Source of the DNA: JANOQP01 sp044227705 | GTDB taxonomy: Bacteria > Bacteroidota > Bacteroidia > Chitinophagales > Saprospiraceae | Assembly (NCBI GenBank): GCA_044227705.1 | Contig: JBGAWE010000154.1 | Span: 1-10,929, forward strand | Direction: 5' to 3' | Length of the DNA stretch: 10,929 bases | Part shown: positions 6,178 through 10,929 of the stretch, piece by piece | Numbering within the stretch: the first letter of the stretch is position 1 | Layout of the letters: every line of letters begins with the position of its first letter | The notes under the pieces: model-generated | Databases searched by the model: none | What the model was told of the DNA's origin: nothing | Seen by the model: only the letters and a program-made list of their open reading frames with translations | Program-made: the position numbers and the translations under genes

Positions 6178-7425
6178 ATGAAAAAAGCTCTCCTCCTCGC
6201 CTCGGCTTTCCTTTTTTTGAATGCCCAATTGGTTGACGCACAGAAGGTTTCTGTCAAAAACCTCAAGAAACACATCGCCTTCCTCGCCTCCGACGCCCTG
6301 CACGGGCGCGGCACCGGCACAGACGACGAGCGGCTGGCCGCCGACTATATCGCCGCCCAGTTCGAGAAGGCAGGCCTCGCACCGCACGGCAACAACGGCA
6401 CCTGGTTCAACGACTTCGAGTTCCACAAATCCACCGACCCGCACGGGACGGTCTCGGCCGACGGGCCGCTCGTCCATTCCCGAAATGTTTGTGGATATCT
6501 CGACAACGGGGCGGCCACGACCGTAGTCGTCGGCGCGCACTACGACCACCTCGGCCTCGGCCACGACCACAACTCCCTCGACGCGAACCCCGACGGCAAA
6601 ATCCACAACGGCGCCGACGACAACGCCAGCGGGACGGCAGCCGTCATCGAGCTGGCGAGGCTGCTGGCCTCCAATAAGTTGAAAGAGAAGCACAACTACT
6701 TTTTCATCTGCTTCTCGGGCGAGGAGTTGGGCCTCATCGGTTCCAAAAAATTCACGGAGAACCCTTCGCTCGATTTGAAGACCGTCGATTTCATGGTCAA
6801 CATGGACATGGTAGGGCGGCTCAACGAAGAGAAACCAGTGCTCGTCGTCGGTGGCGTCGGCACCTCGCCGACTTGGGTTCCGACCATCGAGGCATTGCCG
6901 CACCCCGATTTTTCCATCAAAAAAGACTCGGCGGGCGTCGGGCCGAGCGACCACACGAGCTTTTACCTGATGAAAATGCCGGTGCTTTTCGTCTTCACCG
7001 GGCAGCACAAGGACTACCACAAACCGTCGGACGACATCGACAAAATCAACTTCAAGGGCGAGAAGGCCGTGCTGAAATGGCTTTACAGCCTTCTCATGTC
7101 GGTTGAAAAAACACAGACCGAACGGCTTGTTTTCCAGGAAACAAAGTCGAGCAAGGAGGACACGCCCAGCTTCAAAGTGACCCTGGGCATCATGCCCGAC
7201 TACACCTGGGAAGGCACCGGCGTCCACATCGACGGCGTTACAGAGGGCAAGCCCGCGTCGAAGGCGGGCCTCCAAAAAGGCGACATCATCCGCAAGCTCG
7301 GCGACGTGGACGTGACCGACATCCACGCCTACATGAAGGGGCTGGCGATGTTCAAAAAGGGCGACACGACGACCGTCATCGTCGAGCGGATGGGCAAGTT
7401 CTCGGACTACAAAGTGACCTTTTAG
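6178..7425 (+). CDS. Exported M28 metallopeptidase with C-terminal PDZ domain
   Basis: The product has 415 residues. ATG 6178 is chosen because it begins a clear signal peptide (MKKALLLASAFLFLNAQLVDA, then Gln22); upstream starts add a 48-residue non-signal extension. The M28 zinc peptidase domain covers about 25-310. Its ligands are visible: His121 in GAHYDHLG, Asp147 in GADDNASG, Glu182-Glu183 in SGEELG (acid-base and ligand), Asp210 in NMDMVGR, and His281 in DYHKPSDD. A PDZ domain occupies about 333-412, with TLGIMPDY as the likely peptide-binding loop and PASKAGLQKGDIIRKL as the core. In this architecture the enzyme is an aminopeptidase of the periplasm or cell surface, and PDZ probably recruits substrate C-termini. 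Unlike the M28 protein at 1729-2736, it has the Glu-Glu pair and YHxPxDD signature of true aminopeptidases. It is followed 12 nt later by a small exported protein, probably co-transcribed. Confidence 0.93.
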   Translation: MKKALLLASAFLFLNAQLVDAQKVSVKNLKKHIAFLASDALHGRGTGTDDERLAADYIAAQFEKAGLAPHGNNGTWFNDFEFHKSTDPHGTVSADGPLVHSRNVCGYLDNGAATTVVVGAHYDHLGLGHDHNSLDANPDGKIHNGADDNASGTAAVIELARLLASNKLKEKHNYFFICFSGEELGLIGSKKFTENPSLDLKTVDFMVNMDMVGRLNEEKPVLVVGGVGTSPTWVPTIEALPHPDFSIKKDSAGVGPSDHTSFYLMKMPVLFVFTGQHKDYHKPSDDIDKINFKGEKAVLKWLYSLLMSVEKTQTERLVFQETKSSKEDTPSFKVTLGIMPDYTWEGTGVHIDGVTEGKPASKAGLQKGDIIRKLGDVDVTDIHAYMKGLAMFKKGDTTTVIVERMGKFSDYKVTF

Positions 7426-7437
7426 AATCAATTTCTT

Positions 7438-7869
7438 ATGAAAAAAGAGCTTTTTGCCCTGCTTTTGGGCAGCATTTGGATGTTCTCGGGCCATGGCGAA
7501 CTGGCCGCCCAATCGGCCTCGAAGCCGCCCGCCCGCCTGCCAATGGCCGGGGCCGAGTGCTTCGTATCGAAGGACGACGACGGCCGCGTCTTCCAGCTCC
7601 GCATGACGATGATGGACGAGAAAAAGGTCTTCGGCGACCTGCTCGTCATCAACGTCCAGACCGGCGAGTGGGCGCAGGGCCGACTCAACGGCGAGCGGCG
7701 CGAGGGCGGCTGGTACGGCCTGACATGGGGATTCTCCGGCGAGGACAAAATCCGCCACCTCATCAACCAGACCTACTTTCGGGAAGACGACAAGCTCACG
7801 CAGCGGTCGAAGGACAAGCAAGACGACGGGCGCGTTTTCAAAAAAACCGACTGCGCCAATTTCAAGTAG
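7438..7869 (+). CDS. Small exported protein, unknown function
   Basis: I do not recognise this family. The 143-residue product begins with a signal peptide (hydrophobic FALLLGSIWMF at 6-16, likely cleavage after ELAA at 24, leaving Gln25). The mature part of about 119 residues is polar, with several aromatic beta-strand-like stretches (VFQLRMTMM, LLVINVQTGEW, WYGLTWGF) and a basic end. It has just two cysteines, Cys41 near the mature N-terminus and Cys139 near the C-terminus, which could form a disulfide closing a small beta domain. It starts 12 nt after the M28-PDZ gene, so the two are probably one operon, and it may assist or inhibit that peptidase; this is inference from position only. Its TAG stop lies inside a 28-bp perfect palindrome. 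Confidence 0.8.
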   Translation: MKKELFALLLGSIWMFSGHGELAAQSASKPPARLPMAGAECFVSKDDDGRVFQLRMTMMDEKKVFGDLLVINVQTGEWAQGRLNGERREGGWYGLTWGFSGEDKIRHLINQTYFREDDKLTQRSKDKQDDGRVFKKTDCANFK

Positions 7870-7893
7870 AGACGCGATGCATCGCGTCTCTAC
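7866..7893. repeat. Perfect 28-bp palindrome across two convergent stop codons
   Basis: The left half GTAGAGACGCGATG (7866-7879) is followed at once by its exact reverse complement (7880-7893), with no spacer. The plus-strand gene uses the TAG at 7867-7869 and the minus-strand flavoprotein gene uses the symmetric TAG at 7892-7890, so both stops belong to the repeat. RNA from either strand could fold into a long GC-rich hairpin and act as a bidirectional terminator or 3'-end stabiliser. From memory, related palindromes with a GAGACGCGAT core are dispersed in several cyanobacterial and Bacteroidota genomes, so this may be one copy of a REP-like family; this window has only one copy. Confidence 0.9.
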
Positions 7894-9104
7894 GGGTTCG
7901 CAATCGCAGAGCCGGCTAGCCAGCCTCCCGTCCAAGCGGCCTGAAAATTGAAGCCGCCCGTCACTGCGTCGATGTCCAAAATCTCACCGGCGAAAAAGAG
8001 GTTCGGGCAAATGCGGCTCTCGAACCGCTTGAAGTCGACCTCCCGCAAATCGATGCCCCCAGCGGTCACGAACTCCTCTTTGAAGGTGCTTTTCCCATCG
8101 ACCTGAAAGCGGCTGGCGGTCAGTTGCTCGGCCAGTTTTTGGGCTGATTTTTTGTCGAGGTCGGCCCAGCGGAGGGTTTCAGAAATGCCCGCCGCCGCGA
8201 CGAGCTTTTGCCAGAGCCGCGCCGGGAGGCCAAACTGCGGGCTGGCCGCGACCAGCTTTTTCGGGCTGGAAAGTTTGAATTCAGAAAGGAAACCGAGCGT
8301 TTCGGGCAGTTTCCGGTCAAAAAGCCAGTTGGCCTCAATGGAAAACTTGTAGCCGACGGCGTGCAGCTCGCGGGCGGCGAGGGCCGAAAGTTTCAAGACC
8401 GCCGGGCCGCTCAAACCCCAATGGGTGATGAGGACGGGGCCGCTCGTCGCCAGTTTTTTCTCCTGAAAAAAGACCGCCGCTTTCGGCACGGCCACGCCCG
8501 CGAGGTCGGCCAGCCGAGCGTCCTTTATGTTAAAGGTGAAAAGCGACGGGACGGGCGCGACGATTCGATGGCCCAGCCTCTCCAAAATCTTCCAGACGGC
8601 CGCGCTGCTCCCGGCGGCGACCATGATTTTATCGAAGACGTGCGGCCGCTCGTCGCCGCCGAGCTTGATTTCCCAGCGGCCTTCTTTTTGAAAGAAATTT
8701 TCGACCCGCGCATGGAGCCGCACCTCGATGCCGAGCCGCCGCGCCTCGCCCGTCAGGCATTCAACGATGGTTTCCGATGAATTCGAGACGGGGAACATCC
8801 GCCCGTCCGCCTCGGTCTTGATGGCGACGCCGCGCTTTTTGAACCACTCGACCGTGTCCGTCGTGCCGAAACGGGTGAACGGGCCGAGCAGCTCGCGGCC
8901 GCCGCGCGGGTAGTTCTTTACCAGTTCACGCGGGTCGGGGCAGGCGTGGGTGGCGTTGCAGCGGCCGCCGCCGCTGATGCGCACTTTTTCGAGCACGTCG
9001 CGGCCGCGCTCGAGAATGACGATTCGAGCGGCGGGGTCGAGTTCTGCGCAGCGGATGGCGGCGAAGAAGCCCGCCGCGCCGCCGCCGATGATGGCAACTT
9101 TCAT
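7890..9104 (-). CDS. HI0933/BaiN-family NAD(P)/FAD-dependent oxidoreductase
   Basis: The product is a 404-residue flavoprotein, the usual length for the family. ATG 9104 is chosen because the FAD-binding motif follows directly (MKVAIIGGGAAG, residues 1-12); an ATG at 9134 would add ten residues before it. Family signatures in order are VILERGRD at 29-36, KVRISGGGRCNATH at 40-53, GRMFPVSNSSETIVECL at 101-117, THWGLSGPAVLKLS at 227-240, EEFVTAGGIDLREV at 343-356, and the closing LFFAGEILDIDAVTGGFNFQ at 369-388. Members bind FAD, and some are reported to reduce bile-acid intermediates or other enoyl compounds, but the substrate of most, including this one, is unknown. It should be cytoplasmic. 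It lies downstream of rplT in the same direction, separated by a terminator-like hairpin, so it probably has its own promoter, although no clear -7 box is visible. Its stop lies in the palindrome. Confidence 0.93.
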   Translation of the reverse strand: MKVAIIGGGAAGFFAAIRCAELDPAARIVILERGRDVLEKVRISGGGRCNATHACPDPRELVKNYPRGGRELLGPFTRFGTTDTVEWFKKRGVAIKTEADGRMFPVSNSSETIVECLTGEARRLGIEVRLHARVENFFQKEGRWEIKLGGDERPHVFDKIMVAAGSSAAVWKILERLGHRIVAPVPSLFTFNIKDARLADLAGVAVPKAAVFFQEKKLATSGPVLITHWGLSGPAVLKLSALAARELHAVGYKFSIEANWLFDRKLPETLGFLSEFKLSSPKKLVAASPQFGLPARLWQKLVAAAGISETLRWADLDKKSAQKLAEQLTASRFQVDGKSTFKEEFVTAGGIDLREVDFKRFESRICPNLFFAGEILDIDAVTGGFNFQAAWTGGWLAGSAIANP

Positions 9105-9141
9105 AGTTCTGAGGGCTATGGAAATCGGAGGCAATTTTCAG

Positions 9142-9195
9142 AAAAGAAAAACCCCCGCCGGGCCGATTCGCGCCCTGCGGGGGTTCCTTTTTGAC
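9142..9195 (-). terminator. Intrinsic terminator downstream of rplT
   Basis: CCCCCGC (9152-9158) pairs with GCGGGGG (9177-9183), extended by A/T pairs to 9150 and 9185. On the minus strand the stem runs into TTTTTCTTTTC, a good intrinsic terminator 25 nt after the rplT stop. T-rich sequence on the plus side (TTCCTTTTT) would let it act in both directions. It separates rplT from the flavoprotein gene. Confidence 0.8.
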
Positions 9196-9209
9196 GGAAA
9201 ACCGTCGGC

Positions 9210-9563
9210 TCAACGCTGCGCCTTGACGGCGAGGACGATTTCCTTGAACGTCGCCGGGTTGTTGAGCGCGAGGTCGGCGAGCACCTTGCGGTTGAGGCCG
9301 ATTTTGCGCTCGCCGAGGGCGTGGATGAACCGCGAGTAGTTCAGCCCCTCGGGCCGGACGGCGGCGTTGATGCGGGCAATCCACAGGCGGCGGAAGACGC
9401 GCTTCTTGCTCTTGCGGTCGCGGTAGGCGTAGCCCCAGCCCTTTTCGAGGACGTTCTTGGCGACGGTGAAGACCTTCGAACGGGCACCGATGAAGCCGCG
9501 AGCGGCCTTCATGATTTTGCGGCGGCGTTCGCGGGCCGCGGGTGCATTGGTGGAACGTGGCAT
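9210..9563 (-). CDS. rplT: Ribosomal protein bL20
   Basis: The product has 117 residues, normal for bL20, and is complete. It is strongly basic and shows the family pattern: a basic N-terminal helix (ARERRRKIMKAARGFIGARS, residues 10-29), then GYAYRDRKSKKRVFRRLWIARINAA at 44-68, and a globular C-terminal part with GLNYSRFIHAL (73-83) and ADLALNNPATF. bL20 binds 23S rRNA early and is needed for large-subunit assembly. It follows rpmI after 105 nt. In several bacteria bL20 represses its own operon by binding its mRNA, and that gap is the only place here with room for such a site. The start is the ATG at 9563, preceded by AT-rich sequence with no Shine-Dalgarno. Confidence 0.98.
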   Translation of the reverse strand: MPRSTNAPAARERRRKIMKAARGFIGARSKVFTVAKNVLEKGWGYAYRDRKSKKRVFRRLWIARINAAVRPEGLNYSRFIHALGERKIGLNRKVLADLALNNPATFKEIVLAVKAQR

Positions 9564-9585
9564 AATAAAACAGATGTTTTTAGTG

Positions 9586-9615
9586 CAGCTCCGGGCTGTT
9601 CGTTTGGCGGAACAG
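9586..9615 (-). promoter_or_regulatory. Two mutually exclusive hairpins upstream of rplT
   Basis: CTGTTC (9596-9601) pairs with GAACAG (9610-9615) around an 8-nt loop. CAGC (9586-9589) can instead pair with GCTG (9595-9598). The two share 9596-9598 and cannot form together. They lie about 25-50 nt upstream of the rplT start. They could form a translational switch, for example one sensitive to bL20, but no protein-binding motif can be confirmed by eye. Confidence 0.3.
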
Positions 9616-9636
9616 ACTTTGGCCGGAACTCTCGTT

Positions 9637-9662
9637 AAAAAATTCCCCCGACGAATCGGGAG
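9637..9662 (-). terminator. UUCG-loop intrinsic terminator between rpmI and rplT
   Basis: On the minus strand, a 7-bp stem (CTCCCGA against TCGGGGG, one G-U pair) is capped by the stable tetraloop TTCG and followed by AATTTTTT. It begins six nt after the rpmI stop. All parts of an intrinsic terminator are present. Since rplT has no recognisable promoter downstream of it, it probably acts as a partial terminator or attenuator that sets the rpmI to rplT ratio. Confidence 0.7.
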
Positions 9663-9668
9663 GTGAAA

Positions 9669-9863
9669 TCAGCAGGCGAGGAGCCGCTTGATGCGCTTCT
9701 CGTCGGCGACATCCACCATCGTCGTGCCGGCCAAGCGGTTGTGCTGGCTGGCGGAGTGACGGCGGTTGATGTGGCTCATGTTGGCGTGGCCGCGCTTGAC
9801 CTTGCCGGTTCCGGTGAGCGAGAAGCGCTTCTTCGCTCCGGAGTGGGACTTCATTTTAGGCAT
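9669..9863 (-). CDS. rpmI: Ribosomal protein bL35
   Basis: The product has 64 residues, the usual bL35 length. It opens with the family signature MPKMKSHSGAKKRFSLTGTG and continues with GKVKRGHANMSHINRRHSAS and a basic C-terminal segment (ADEKRIKRLL). bL35 is a late-assembling 50S protein lying against 23S rRNA. It is followed by rplT, as in most bacteria, but infC, the usual upstream partner, is absent here: the next gene upstream is divergent. A good promoter just before the start shows rpmI is the first gene of its transcript, with a leader of only about 25-30 nt. Confidence 0.98.
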   Translation of the reverse strand: MPKMKSHSGAKKRFSLTGTGKVKRGHANMSHINRRHSASQHNRLAGTTMVDVADEKRIKRLLAC

Positions 9864-9895
9864 GACTCAATGGTCGTTTTTGATAAAAAAGCCCG

Positions 9896-9925
9896 CAAAA
9901 GTAGATTGACAACCCACAAAACCAA
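9896..9925 (-). promoter_or_regulatory. Promoter of rpmI
   Basis: On the minus strand TACTTTTG (9903-9896) matches the Bacteroidota -7 consensus TAnnTTTG exactly. A TTG (9925-9923) lies exactly 19 nt upstream, the normal -33 spacing. Transcription should begin near 9890, leaving about 27 nt before the rpmI start. Confidence 0.7.
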
Positions 9926-9991
9926 GCCGCCGAGGAAAAATCGAGCCGCCGCAAAAGTTTTTGCCGGGGAACGGGCGGCGGGCGGCGCGTC

Positions 9992-9999
9992 TATTTTTG
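9992..9999 (+). promoter_or_regulatory. Promoter -7 box of the DUF4293 gene
   Basis: TATTTTTG matches TAnnTTTG exactly and lies 17 nt before the start codon. The region where a -33 TTTG is expected is GC-rich and lacks one; the nearest TTTG ends at 9963, too far away. The transcript leader would be only about 10 nt. This box and the rpmI box form a divergent promoter pair about 90 nt apart. Confidence 0.55.
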
Positions 10000-10016
10000 C
10001 CCGAAAACATCCGAAC

Positions 10017-10436
10017 ATGATTCAACGAATCCAGACCGTTTGGCTCGCGCTTGCCGGGGCCTGCCTCGCCGCCCTCTTTTTCGTTCCCAACGAGCTTGTC
10101 GCTGTCGCCCCGTCGGGCGGAAATTTCTATTCGAGCGCCGCCGGGCCAATCATGCTCGGGCTGGCGACGGTCGCCACGCTCGGCGCGATTTTCCTCTTTT
10201 CAAACCGGCCGCAGCAATTGAAAATCACTCGTTTGGCCTTGCTCGACACGCTGCTTTTCGTTGTCGTCGCGGCGTTGCTGGCTTTTGTCGAGCTGAAAAA
10301 AGCGGCCGGCCCGGCCCAGATGCAGTTTGGCTGGGCGGTGGGCTTGCCGGTGGCGGCGATGATGTTTCAATGGCTCGCCTTTCGGGCGATAAAGGCCGAC
10401 GATGAGCTGGTCAAATCGAGCGACCGGCTGCGCTGA
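10017..10436 (+). CDS. DUF4293 family membrane protein
   Basis: The product has 139 residues from ATG 10017. The open frame extends far upstream but crosses rpmI antisense and the promoter, so earlier starts are rejected. It shows the DUF4293 pattern: MIQRIQT at the start, four hydrophobic segments (about 8-24, 43-62, 74-92 and 104-123), a short basic loop NRPQQLKITR between helices two and three, and the conserved ending FRAIKADDELVKSSDRLR. The family is nearly confined to Bacteroidota, lies in the inner membrane, and has no established function. It is divergent from rpmI and followed 21 nt later by a CapA-like gene, probably in one operon. Confidence 0.93.
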   Translation: MIQRIQTVWLALAGACLAALFFVPNELVAVAPSGGNFYSSAAGPIMLGLATVATLGAIFLFSNRPQQLKITRLALLDTLLFVVVAALLAFVELKKAAGPAQMQFGWAVGLPVAAMMFQWLAFRAIKADDELVKSSDRLR

Positions 10437-10457
10437 TTTGTTTTTAAAGCATTGAAA

Positions 10458-10929
10458 ATGAACCAGTTGCGGCGGATTCTGCCCATCCTCTTTTTATTGA
10501 AAACCCTCGCGGCGACCGGCCAGACCGACACGCTCTCCCTCCTTTTCGCGGGCGACGTGATGGGCCACGGGCCGATGATTGCCGCCGCCAAAAAGGCAGA
10601 CGGGAGCTACGACTACAACCCCTATTTTCAGTATGTGAAACCGCTCATTGAGTCGGCCGACCTTGCCGTTGCCAACCTCGAGCTGACCTTGCCGGGCGGC
10701 CCGCCGTACACCGGCTACCCGATGTTCCGCAGCCCCGACGTGCTCGCCGATGCGCTGAAAAATGCCGGTTTCGACCTCATCGTAACCTCGAACAACCACG
10801 CCAACGACGGCGGCCTCGTCGGCGTCACCCACACCATCGACGTGCTGCGCGAACTCGGCCTCCAGCAGACCGGCACCTTCAAAACACAGGAAGAGCGCGA
10901 TATTTTCTACCCCCTCATCGTCTACGCGA
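10458..10929 (+). CDS. CapA-family (poly-gamma-glutamate biosynthesis-like) protein, N-terminal part
   Basis: The gene runs off the right edge; 157 codons are visible, roughly 40% of a typical family member. The N-terminus is a signal peptide (MNQLRRILPILFLLKTLAATG, then Gln22). The fold is the calcineurin-like metallophosphatase variant of the PGA_cap domain: LLFAGDVMGHG at 28-38 (Asp33, His37), ADLAVANLELTLPG at 67-80 (Asn73, Glu75), and DLIVTSNNHANDGG at 106-119 (Asn113, His114). In some bacteria CapA/PgsA helps make or export poly-gamma-glutamate. Bacteroidota carry many copies without the other capsule genes, so the role here is likely some other envelope hydrolase function and remains unknown. 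It follows the DUF4293 gene by 21 nt with no promoter between. Confidence 0.9.
   Translation, partial: MNQLRRILPILFLLKTLAATGQTDTLSLLFAGDVMGHGPMIAAAKKADGSYDYNPYFQYVKPLIESADLAVANLELTLPGGPPYTGYPMFRSPDVLADALKNAGFDLIVTSNNHANDGGLVGVTHTIDVLRELGLQQTGTFKTQEERDIFYPLIVYA

Noticed and set aside
6100..7935. 611-codon open frame on the minus strand
   Set aside because: It lies antisense to the M28-PDZ gene, whose motifs, signal peptide and zinc ligands are unmistakable. Its translation shows no domain and arises from high third-position GC in the real gene.
8208..8780. 190-codon open frame on the plus strand
   Set aside because: It is antisense to the HI0933-family flavoprotein gene and shows no motif or plausible start context.
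9663..10016. 118-codon upstream extension of the DUF4293 gene
   Set aside because: It crosses rpmI antisense and both divergent promoters, while DUF4293 proteins begin at the MIQRIQT motif encoded from 10017.

Overview
The window looks like a chromosomal segment of a GC-rich Bacteroidota (by eye about 60% G+C), most likely near the Saprospiria/Chitinophagia. The evidence is a type IX secretion C-terminal sorting domain at the left edge, a DUF4293 protein, a glutaminyl-cyclase-type M28 enzyme, no Shine-Dalgarno sequence before any start, promoter -7 boxes of the Bacteroidota form TAnnTTTG, and signal peptides followed by Gln. The lineage below phylum is inference.

Layout. 1-439: 3' end of a large T9SS-secreted protein. 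517-2736 (+): an exported transglutaminase-like protein, then an M28 glutaminyl-cyclase-like enzyme. 2733-4297 (-): a saccharopine dehydrogenase/lysine-ketoglutarate reductase-like enzyme, followed downstream by a small two-helix membrane protein that converges on the M28 gene with overlapping stop codons. 4298-4873: a mostly non-coding 576-nt stretch with promoter-like inverted repeats, a likely 29-codon membrane-peptide gene and a strong hairpin terminator. 4874-5674 (+): M48 metalloprotease lipoprotein. 5675-6177: 503 nt of unassigned sequence of atypical composition. 6178-7869 (+): an exported M28 peptidase with a PDZ domain and a small exported protein of unknown function. 7866-7893: a perfect 28-bp palindrome that supplies the stop codons of two convergent genes. 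7890-9104 (-): HI0933-family flavoprotein. 9210-9863 (-): rplT and rpmI, with terminator-like hairpins after each gene. 10017-10929 (+): DUF4293 membrane protein and the 5' part of a CapA-family protein, divergent from rpmI.

How the genes relate. Most are housekeeping or cell-envelope genes rather than one dedicated pathway. One theme connects several of them: the putative glutaminyl cyclase, and four signal-peptidase-I-type exported proteins that would each expose an N-terminal Gln after cleavage. No phage, CRISPR, restriction or toxin system is visible, and I found no convincing new multi-gene system. The points most worth checking are the palindrome at the convergent stops, the terminator between rpmI and rplT, the unlisted 29-codon gene, and the atypical 503-nt gap.
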